A stretch of 64,000 nt of DNA from Ciona intestinalis (lineage: Eukaryota; Chordata; Ascidiacea; Phlebobranchia; Cionidae): assembly GCF_000224145.3 (NCBI RefSeq), contig NC_020166.2, forward strand, positions 2,154,319 to 2,218,318. Direction: 5' to 3'. The stretch's first letter is position 1; every line of letters begins with the position of its first letter. The translations under genes were made by a program, and so were the position numbers. The notes beneath the pieces were generated by a model. That model did not search any database, was not told where the DNA came from, and saw only the letters and a list, made by a program, of their open reading frames with translations. Below are positions 11,901 to 22,300 of the stretch, one piece after another.

Positions 11901-14900
11901 AAGTCCCACATAGAGAAATCAAAAGAATTTTGGCGTTCATAGGAATACTTTATTGTATTGAGTATTTCCCTCTTTTAAAATTAAGACTTTTTAGGAGTAA
12001 TATTAGTTTTTTTGGCAATGACTGTCTTTGCTCATTATAATAGTGTATATCGCTAAGTTTATCGCTTTGTAAATTACATTTATATCACCTTGGAATCAAT
12101 CAGTACATCAGAATGTTGAGAAACGTCCCACAAAAACATGCGCTGGTCGTAAGTAGCAACCATCGCTTCACCTTCTATGTGGGGACTCATGGAAAAGTTA
12201 GATAAGAGTAACTCACTGTGAAGTTTGCCAACTGTCTGGATTTTTTCAGTGTCAGAAAACTGAAGTGAGCTGAAGAAAAATAAAACAATAAAGAAAATAC
12301 CCTTTTTTCTATAGGTTTTGTGCTGCATTTATTTAGAATATGCTTGTTTATTGCAAAGGCTGATTTGATAATATGTTTGAGCAGTCTAGTAGGTAACAGT
12401 AAGTCCCTATAACTTGGGTGTTCTGTTTCAGATACCTCCGGTCAACTTACAAGTTACCACGTATACTATTAACTTTTTGTGCATTTTTTTTTACTTTTAA
12501 CAGAACTTACCTGAAATTTTCGTCATCATCAAAAACAACACAATCATCTCCTATGGAAGCTACCAATACATCATGATACGTCCTCACACCAAAGTATTGT
12601 GGTTTGTAATTATGTCCATGGACGCAATCAGTTTGTAATGCACAACCGTCCAAAGGAATTCTGATTGATGAAAGTTTTCATTAGGCTACTATATTGAACA
12701 ATTTTGACTTTTTAGCGACCACAATGTTACTTCCTTATAGCGACCAAAGTTTATGGGACTTTTTACTGACCTAAGTACATGCAAAAATTGCAAAAACTAG
12801 TGTTAGGTTTTAACATGTACTAACTTGTGTATAGCTCCAGGGATAATTTGAGGCTCAATAATTGAATTGGTTTCCATATACTGTTAAATAATAAATTGGT
12901 TGACGAAATTAGAATAATATAATAGTAGATTTGTTGGATAAAGTTTAAGAAAATTCAGTTAATTTATAAATATTACAAAAGCAATGCTGCTAAATATATA
13001 TATACACACCAGTGTTAGAGTTAAGAAATTTGTTCACCAAAACAGAACATATAGTAGGGTGAGGGAAGACGAGACACTTTAAGCATATAGTTACTAAATA
13101 TCCTGACTGTGATTGAAACAATTAATTGGAAGTCGTGAGGATACGGTTTTATAATTATTTGAATGTTCTTTGTTTACTACGAAATAGGACTAGAAAATAA
13201 AATAAAAAAGGTGGTTCTTACCCCACCCTACTATATTTAAACATTTAATTAAATATAAAATATATAATTACCTGGTTATGGTAGCTTGTAGGGAGCGAAA
13301 ATAACTTAAGGCTTATTCCATCAAATGTTGAAGATGGATGAATTAGAATTCCATTCTCATGAAAACGACTAAGGGGAAATATTTTTTTTGTAAATTTACA
13401 ACAAATGTTGATATGCTAGAATATGTGGAAATATATACATGGTATAAAGTAGGATTTCTTAAATTGTTGGTGTAAGTTAATTCATGTGTGCCAACTTTTA
13501 CTAATTAACGATGTTTCATGCAATGTTTACATTGTGTTGTATTTGTAAAATATGTTTTGAAATATTTGATGTGTCGCAAACATATTAAGAAGACCAACTG
13601 TTTAAACTTTCAGGGCCAATGTTGTATAAGAGGTTGTGGTACAAAACTTGTGAGCGAAATTAATTAAGAAAAACTATCGACCGGTAATGTTTTGAATCTA
13701 TCACCTTCCAATACATTAGAAAAAAAACTGGCTTTATGAATACAAATCAGAAATAGGTAATCAAACGCGGCGGTTTTCTTGTTGAAAAATTGGTGGTAAA
13801 CACAAGTGAAGTAATACATTAATTCTGAACCCAAACTGAATGTTTTTCACCTGGAAGGAAGAGGAAGCACTGAAAGAGCACCTCCCGTGTAGGATTCATC
13901 AAAGATCACTTTCTTGGTGTCCTCCCGGATCTCTTCTTCAAGAAGCTCTTTGAGGAGTGATGCAGGAATGTCAAGTGTAGAAGGGTCAAAATCTAAAGTC
14001 TTCCCCTTATAGAAGAAAATACAATGGGGATTAGAAAAGGAATTTGCATTTTCCAATTTTTTTTGTAAGCATGGAATAAAATGTTTTATAAATCTTGTGT
14101 TAAACGTTTTAACTGTGAGCACTAAAAGTATTCTGATCCAAAAGTTCAGAAGCACCGGTAGTTTAGTGCAAGCAAAAAAGTATTAGTGTCTTAAATTCTC
14201 AATGAAAATCCTTTTTATAAAAAACACATATATATATATTTACCTTGCCAACCCTATTCGTTTTTCTTAAACAAACGTCATCAGCATTTGCTATCAACCT
14301 GTCATAAGTTGGTTTTGCAATATCCGAATGGTCAAGGTTGAAGTTTTGGAACTGTTGTTTAAAGTTATATTCTGGTTCTAAAATGAGGAAAAAATTAAAA
14401 AAAAAATTTAAAATAAAAGAATCAGATGAAATGGTATTAATTTTAATGGTTAAGTAACAACTGTTACAGTAAGAATGAGGTTTATTTTACAGTAAATTGT
14501 GTTTAAAATTGGGTAGCTGAAGCTTTAAAAAAGCAGGTTCATTGTATTGTATGATTACAACAGTTCGATTTTCAAATCTTTGAATTTATTTTTTTTTAAA
14601 TGACAAGTTCTTTAGACAGTTGCATAGACACCAGTGTAGATATAAGCTTACTTATTTGTTTTTCAGATTCTCCTTCATTCTGTGTTAACCTGTCCTTATA
14701 CAAGCTAAGTATTTGAACAGGTGGGTTTATATCATGATTGATTGGATCCGGATTGCCAAGTGGCTGAACTGGGGTACTTGGTGCGAGGATCCTGTGAAAA
14801 AATAATGGGTTAAGATTTATGCCGCTGAAAACAATAGCTTTGTGTAGCTTTGTACTGTACTCAATATATCAGTTAATGAGGATTCCTAGGTTTGTATTTT

Positions 14901-15426
14901 GATAAAGTTCTAAAAAAACATGACCTTATGGTTACAATTCATGCACCTTAACTACCATGCGAACAGAGCAGATGATTGAGTAATAAAGTGGGGCATTAGT
15001 TGGTTAGATTTCTAATAAATACAGACCTTACTATTAATGCAGATATACAGAAGTTACCAGATTTTCAAACTTTATTTGATATAAAATAAAAACAGAGTTT
15101 TAAAAATCTTATTTCGGATTGTGAAAACTAAAATAATAAAAAAGTGCAAATCACCAGCTTAGATCTTTGTTGTGCTGATCTACCAAAAGAGGTCTTTGCT
15201 TTTTCGCTTGAACACAAAATTTTGACAAGTTTTCCTGCATAAAAAAGGTCAAAAATTACCAATGGTCAAGCATTTAAATTGGCATCAAACTACTTACAAT
15301 GTATTCAACATCTACTGCTTCCAAGGCTCCATACCCATTGAATATTTGTTCCAGGCTGCTTGGGGCAAGTTTACAAGTGTCAGGATAGCAATATTCATAA
15401 AACTCTTTTCTACTTGTAGGTTCCAT
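8941..15426 (-). CDS. TAF1C: TAF1C, RNA polymerase I-specific TBP-associated factor (SL1/TIF-IB subunit C)
   Basis: Twelve exons in transcript order: 15426-15298, 15234-15155, 14791-14652, 14377-14244, 14005-13851, 13368-13272, 12880-12825, 12660-12511, 12269-12089, 11678-11521, 10883-9947, 9648-8941. They sum to 974 residues plus stop (human about 870). TAF1C belongs to SL1, which recruits Pol I to rDNA promoters. Matches to human: DESYTGGALSVLP near residue 200 (human DEACTGGALAWVP), SPHIEGEAMVATYDQRMFLW in a WD-like blade, SSWMQVDFAAHPRQ with LLDMRG near 395-412 (human WADFTAHPR), FQVNLYGDITYQLL, and a basic C terminus ending in GFL like human RMGF. The conserved core is a divergent beta-propeller. 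Unusual features: a CIVC pair near residue 645 and a CLRC pair near 720, possibly one zinc site with an acidic insert. The start is the first in-frame ATG, and its 5' flank carries a CAG acceptor-like site. Confidence 0.9.
13053..13233. mobile_element. TA-type MITE copy in a TAF1C intron
   Basis: The left end TAGTAGGGTGAGGGAAGACG mirrors the right end TACCCCACCCTACTA. TA on both sides suggests a TA target, as for Tc1/mariner. Internal motif TTGAATGTTCTTTGTTTACT. Confidence 0.8.
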
Positions 15427-15715
15427 GTCCAAAAACTGACTTTTATCGCAACATTGGAGAGTTTTGTTTAAACTAGCCTATAAGTGGCCTAGAAATCGAT
15501 AAAATATATTTATTTCAATTGGGCTAAAAAATAGCGCCAAAGACATAGTTAGGACTAAAAAATAGCGAGCTAAACACACAAAAAATTAAATGGCAGTGCT
15601 TGCGCATGGTAAAATACTAAAAAAACATATTTTTAACAATTTAAAACAATTCAAAGTAAAAGCCAAGAAACAAATTTCCCAATGCATGCTAAAAACTACT
15701 AAAAAAATCATAAAT
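15427..15715. other. Short spacer between CENPN stop and TAF1C start
   Basis: This 289-bp AT-rich spacer separates two minus-strand genes. Read on the minus strand, a CAG acceptor-like site lies just upstream of the TAF1C ATG. No coding sequence seen. The spacing is short enough that readthrough with SL trans-splicing is possible, but a promoter here cannot be excluded. Confidence 0.5.
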
Positions 15716-18700
15716 TTATGCTGAATGTCTGGATTCATCATCTCTTGCCGCGTCTGTGATTTTAAAACATTGCCGACCAGTTTTTGAAATATTGGTGAGG
15801 AATCTTGGCAGTGGAGCTTTGGCATAACCGAGTAAAGCGAGTTTTCTTAACCCTTCAAGTACATTTGGACCACTGATGGTGGTTTTACATTTGATGATGG
15901 AATTGCCTGGAACAGTTGGAAGGTACTTGGTGCCCCGAAAACGTGTTTCTGTCTGTAATGTAAATAAATTGCATATTTTAGGCAGATTTTTTACCATAGA
16001 AAAAACAATAATATGATCTAGTTAAACTTTGCTTGGTCACGCTTTTAATTTAAAACATTATTTCTTTCTTTTTTATCAATAAGCGTGTTTTAACAACTGT
16101 TGTTTTACCGTTACCACCTGTATTTTCACTTTTGTCAACTCTTCTGTGTTAATTATCGTGACTGAGGAGTCAAAATAAATTTCATTCATTTATATAGTTG
16201 ATATTAACAGTATGTTCTCGTGCATGTTTTGAAGTCTAGCCATTTACCTCAAGCACCAAGGAGGTCAAACAGGGTTGAATTTTGTCCCCAAACTGATGAT
16301 CTAATATCCTTTTATTCCTTGCAAGTTTACCAGCATCACATATATTAACTCTACTGTCAGTTTTTTTCAGTGGATGTTCTTCCTCTAAAAGTGGAGCAGT
16401 GTTAAAAACTTAACAGTTTTATAAACACCATTTTGTTTTTATTTTTGATTTATCTTAGTAAACTAGCTAATTGGTATTACTAACCAAGTAACTGCATACT
16501 GTACACACAGTATGTACAACCAGTATTATGTTTATTGATAAGTTTTATTGACTTTTGTCAAAGTATTCTATCTTTAGTACATCAGCTTATTCTATGCTAA
16601 CACTTATGTAACCGAAAGGATAAATAAAGGTAAATAGGCTATATATATATATACCTATATAAATATCATAAATATGTATATGCTAACCTAAAATTTGAAA
16701 AAAAGGTTAATATAAACCTTGAATGATGTGCAAATAAACCCAGCATGACCAGCAATAAACTTACCTAATCTTTGTACAGGTCGATACCGGCCTTTGTCAT
16801 ATTCATATGAATCATGGGGGTCACTACTGTGGAGTAAGATCTGTGCCAATGCAGCGGGGTGTGGGGAACTAAGGGGTAAGTCTTCAATAGATTTAAAACC
16901 TAGAATTCTCCTCAATGCCTGGAAATCACAAGTTTAAGCATTGCAGGTACACTGGTATGGGTTTCATTCTACATGTATGAGGTCTTTTGGTGTTAGCCAA
17001 GTCAGTTAGTCAAGTCAGGGGAACAAAGATTTAGGCGTCACTCGTCAGTATGACTTTTACCTTATAATTTAATAAAGTTAAAATTATATCAACACAAAGG
17101 ACTAAGCAGTAGTAAGATAAAATATGTACAAACCAAAATAGGCCGTAAAAATGATTGATGCTATTGCTATATAAATTTGTCACATAAAATGAAAAGGCTA
17201 GACAAAAAACTTGAACACACAAAAATCATAAAAATACAAACTTACGTTTTGGACCAAAGATTTTAGTTTGTTGTTTCTCTTGGTAAAGAGAAGGAACTTA
17301 GATGTAGGAAAGTGAATGAAATAAACAACTTGCTTTATATCTGGTATACCAACTCGACCCCAAAGAAAATGTTCTTTTTCCATCACTGATACAGACTAGT
17401 AACAAAAAGTTTTATTAGAATAGGTATTTTCTTATTGTGTGTATATAGGCACCAAACCTGTGGTGGCAAGGTTTTAGGGCTACCCTGAAATTTTCTGCAC
17501 TGCATTAATTTGTAAACATTAGCATCACATTTGTTTGACGCAAACCCAACTATCCATGCTTCCCCTACGTTCTTAAAAGTTTGACAGCTTTGTGTGTGCT
17601 ATGAGTGCATCTAGGACCTATTAACAATGTTACACAACTATAATCTATTTTCCTAACTAAGTACAAAAAAACTTACACAAGAAAATGAAACATAGAGTTT
17701 TTGCTCAAGGGCGTTTCGAATATAGTTTGCATTGCACTGCTCCTCTGTGAGAACATTCCCAGTAGGCTGTGTCATCTTATAAGCTCTCCAATATTTTTTA
17801 TGAGGAAAATCAGCAACATCTAGGTAAATACGTAAGATACGTTTGTTCTTGATTATCGATTGTATGGATGTAGATCATTGTGAAAAATTAACCTACCAAA
17901 ATAGTAGACTACCAAATAAATACAAAAACCTAATGTTTTTTAACATTCCACTAATATAAGTAAAATAATAGACTGAAACAGCAGTCGCTGCAAATATATA
18001 ACTGAATTATAGCCTATTGTAAAGCGAAAAAAAGTCAGAAAACAGAAAGCACTTACATAAGAGGTCCAGTTCATTGGCATATTTCACACTGAGGTCATGC
18101 TCCTGCGTTATTAACAAAATATTGATAAACCAATGTAGGGTACATCACAAACTAGTTATATATATATATGCAGTAGGGCTATATAGTTTGTAACAAAAAC
18201 GTATAAACACACGGGATTTTGACCAAAAAATGTTTAGGCTAGTCTGTAGCCAGTCTGCAAAGTATGGCAGTTCCTGACGAGATCTCGCGCGTGCAAGACG
18301 GTTATTTTTCGCGTTCGCGCGTGCTATCATTAAAAATCTGCGTGCAAAGCATGTACATTTTCAAGCCACGTTAGGAAATCTTACTTAATTTAATACGTAT
18401 TTTTTTCTTTGTTTAATTAATTGGCGTGCGTAGGACAAATTGTGGCGTGCATAACCGAAAGTCTGTAAAAAAATCGCGCGTGCACCTGCCATACTCTGCA
18501 GTCTGGGTCTGTAGTGTGTATTGATAAAATTTTACTGGAAAAGTACAAAACACAATAAAAACATAAACATACCTCGCATATTTGACAAATATCCTGAATT
18601 AATTCGTACTTTGTTTGACTGAAATTGATTTTCCATAGCGGCAATTTTCCCCAACTCGTAAGAAGCATTTTCATTTCAGCTTTGTTGGTCCGTTTTAATA

Positions 18701-18740
18701 CACTAGACAATGTTAACTTTGCACTCTTTGCATCCGACAT
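15716..18740 (-). CDS. CENPN: CENPN, centromere protein N
   Basis: Seven exons in transcript order: 18740-18573, 18102-18057, 17819-17677, 17395-17246, 16918-16765, 16384-16248, 15952-15716. They sum to 344 residues plus stop (human 339). CENP-N with CENP-L binds the CENP-A nucleosome and nucleates the constitutive centromere-associated network. Visible matches: an N-terminal pyrin-like helical region (LLTSWGKLPLWKINFSQTK), WRAYKMTQPTGNVLT, a central block with KVVYFIHFPTSKFLLFT-like strands, and the conserved C-terminal CENP-L-binding part GTKYLPTVPGNSIIKCKTTI followed by LRKLALLGYAKAPLPRFLT, close to human LKSLAPAGIADAPLSPLLT. The upstream flank has in-frame codons but no ATG, so 18740 is the best start. 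Intron 1 holds a hAT-like MITE. Confidence 0.92.
18250..18506. mobile_element. hAT-like MITE with 8-bp target duplication
   Basis: A 257-bp element in CENPN intron 1. Its left end CCAGTCTGCAAAGTATGGCA and right end TGCCATACTCTGCAGTCTGG are inverted repeats matching at 18 of 20 positions. It is flanked on both sides by GTCTGTAG (18242-18249 and 18507-18514), an exact 8-bp target duplication. This is the hAT-superfamily signature. There is no transposase ORF, so it is non-autonomous. The intact duplication suggests fairly recent insertion. A shorter relative lies at 38036-38201. Confidence 0.85.
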
Positions 18741-19313
18741 ACTGTGACTATCTTTCCCCCTTGTATTCACTAACAAAAGCTAAATTAGAACTTAAAATAG
18801 TTGTGTTTTCTTTTAACTTAATCGTGAAATTAAGAAATTCGTAAAATTTAGAAATTTGCTTCGCGCTTTTTCATGCGTAACGAAATAGTTATCAGATTTC
18901 TATTTTCTCGATTTGCTGATCAGAAATTGTTACACAATTTTACAAAAACCTATTCATATTCAATCTTTAAACGACAGGTTTAAAGCAGTGGTTGTTAAAA
19001 TACCAGTCACTACCACTCTAGTAAGTCCATACTGCATACACTTTCTGCATATTTGCCTCATACATGTCAAAAAAAGACACTTTTTCAACAACAGAACTGT
19101 AGTTTAGTACTATATTTGTCAATAGTATGCAAATAACAATCGGTAACTGTTAAAACAACCAATATTTCATTCAAATAAAAACAGTGCCATATTCTGATAA
19201 AGGAAATAGGGTACTAGGATGTACAACATTTGCTTTCGAAAACACAATATTGCACAATCCTGCGAAAAATGACAAATAAAATTTAAAATATAAAAACAAT
19301 AACAAAAGCACAA
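18741..19313. other. Intergenic region between ATG13 3' end and CENPN 5' end
   Basis: About 570 bp, AT-rich. It must contain the ATG13 3' UTR and the CENPN promoter or trans-splice acceptor. The plus-strand reading frame near 18913-19107 has no homology I recognise and no splice context. Nothing else seen. Confidence 0.5.
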
Positions 19314-22300
19314 CTAAACAGCAGCATTTATTTCTTGCAGAAACGCATCAAAGTCTGTCATCTCCTGCTCATAGTCTTCAAGCTGTTTTGTTAAATCCAA
19401 CTAAAATAAAATTCAAGAATTACTGCCTATGTCGAATACATTATTGGAAAGGTGTTACTTTTCAAAAAAACCTAAGAGTTTTCAACAGTTATTAAAGCAA
19501 TATACCCAATTTATATTGCTAAGTGTCAGCATTCTTCAATACACCTTTAATAAAAACTTTCTAAACATTAGCAACGAAAAGTTGGTATAAACAGCTGTTT
19601 TAATACTAAAAATATCAAAAGTTCTTACCAGTGTTTCATTAGTTTCAGTACCATGCTGTTCATTAAACATTATAAGCTCAGGAACGTTTTCACATTCGCG
19701 ATAAAATGTACCAAGGTCAATTGAGGAATCATTTCGTGCAAACGCTGGATTCTGTTAGACATACATTTACAATATATTGTTTTAATTAATCGAAATTGAC
19801 ATAAATTTGAACCAGAACTTGTTTAGGAAAGTATTTTTATCTATGAAAACAGGTGTTTTAGGCAATGTAATTTTGCTTAAATTCACAAAACCACTGGCAT
19901 TTTTGGTAGGTTGCAGGATGCAAAGTGAATTTTACATTAAAAATAGTCATAACTATTTAAAAAAACATTACTAAAAACAAGCGTAGGTTCGGGGAAACAA
20001 TATAGTTTGTTGATTAATGTTTTTACCAAGTCCACCATAACATAGTCGTCTGAATTTTGTTTGGCAGCAACAGAACCATCAGTGCTCTGCTTAGAAGAAA
20101 GGCTGCTACTACTGCTATATCTTCGTGGAACAGAATTCAAACTCTTGCTCTCTTTTCCAATGATTCTGCAAAGCATTTTAAATGTAAAACAAATACAATG
20201 AAATTTTACTAACAATGTTTCATTATCAGTTGGATTAATCTTATTATAACTAGGAGGTCCTAGGTAGGGCTTAGTTCAAAGCCTACCAAGGCTGATGGTA
20301 GTCACACTATATTGGAAAATGCCAATACTACACCTTAAAATTATTTACTAAAAAACTTTAGTACGAGGAGAATTGGACTCACTCTTTTGCCAAACTTTCA
20401 GGTGAACTACTCAATTGTGAAGCATTGTCTTCAGATGGGCAATCGGTAGGTGTAGTGCGGAGTAAATCTCGGAAAGCAAGGTGCTTTGCCTCTGCTTCTG
20501 CAATTGCTGCTTTGGCTCTTGCTGCTGTTTTGCCGGATACAAACGCCCCCGTTACTAGTTGTGGGTGTGGTGGGGAAATATGGGTGGTTGTTTGAAGATC
20601 TGTACTGAACTCCCCACCTTTCGAGGGGGGTATATTGTGCGCTGTTATTGTCCGTACATTGGAGTTAGTCCAATGGCAGTATTTGGTAGGTTGAGAGGTG
20701 GAGTAGCAATGTACGGCAGTCTTTTCCTGCCTATCTGGTGAGCATTGGAAGGGGGGTTGGGGTTCTAACGCTGCAGTGACACTGGGTTGGGGTGGTGTAT
20801 GATGTTTGTAAAAAACCTGCATCAGTGGGGCTGAGGAACCTGAAACCAATAAAGTTTTTTAGGTCAGTTTTGGGAAAGCATTCAGTGGTACTTGCCTCTA
20901 AACCAGAGGATACCAGATTCGAGGTTCAATGCCCAACAGTTTATTATTTCATAGCAAAACTGAATACAAACATAACAGATTTTAAATATATATCTTGTTT
21001 TTTTATGTTTCATACAATATACATGCGTTGTTATGTTTGTATCACAACTAACCAGAACTTTATGTTTTAAGTACCAACAACTACTAATTAACAGATTTTT
21101 GACCAATACAAGTTTAACTTACCATATTTTTGTATGGTAGGGTCTCTTGATTTAGATTTTATAAACGATTGGTGGCGGTTTTCCGGTGGTGACTGTGGGC
21201 TAGAAAAATGTTTCAGAGATTTATGACAAGACGGTATGGTATACATGTAACAATGATACAAATATATAAAAAAATATGATAAAATAGCACAAAATGTTAA
21301 CTTTTGGTCAACTAACCATACAAAACGGTCATGTACCTGTTCTGTGGATGGTATAATTTGTTCCTATGCACAAGGATAGGACTAGATGTGGAGGCACGTG
21401 TCAGGCGAGGTGGTGTGCCAACTGTAAACGTGGCTTGCTGTTCACTCCTGTCTAATATATGTTCGCCCTGGGGTAAAAGATGTCATAATTAAACGATGCA
21501 ACTTACTTTTTCCTCGCGTGGCTGGAAAATGACTGCCGTTAAACATTTTATACACCTCTTGCCAGCTTACGGGTCACCAAGTATGTTACTTTGTGTGTGA
21601 TTATTTTTCCTTGGACTAAATTGTAAGCTATACAGAAAAGGAATTACCCACAAAGTTACATTTGCGGTAATTCGTAATCTAGCACGAGGTGTATAAGTTA
21701 CAAATTAACACCAATGTGAATGATCCTAATTTTGATCTCCCAAAATCCAACTCTAACTTACTTTATGTTTATAATCCACAGGCGAAGTTGAAAATGATGT
21801 ATTGAACAAATGACACGATGGTGGAGACTCCACACTTGGTATTGCTGTTTCGGATGTTTCACTCATTCTATGGGGAAAATATTAAGGTAGAATATATGGT
21901 AGGTTGGGGTAAGATGGTTGTTTAACTTGTTTATATTCTCTTTAATTGCCCCATTTGGTAGTGAACAAAGAGTATTTATATATTTAGAAAAAATATGGGA
22001 TTTGCTGGATCCATCTTACCTATAGGGGTAAGTGGCTTGGTGGATAATGTAGTGGGAGGATTTGCACCTCAAATTTAATAACCAAAATGTAGATATTTTC
22101 TTACGTTCTTATCCTTGACTTGAGTGTGTAACACGGCCGTGCAGGAGAGGAGATGTGGGGTCGTGCAGTGTTGCCGAAGTAATCGTTTTTGACTGGCATC
22201 ACTGACTCTATCTTTGGGGTTCTGAAATAGTTTTTTAAAATGAGACATTTTTATATTAAATTTATGACAAAATTTATAAAAAAATACCTAAATCATTACA

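Noticed and set aside
20868-20935. Candidate tRNA gene
   Set aside because: A B box and a partial anticodon arm are visible, but no paired acceptor stem; better explained as a SINE head fragment.
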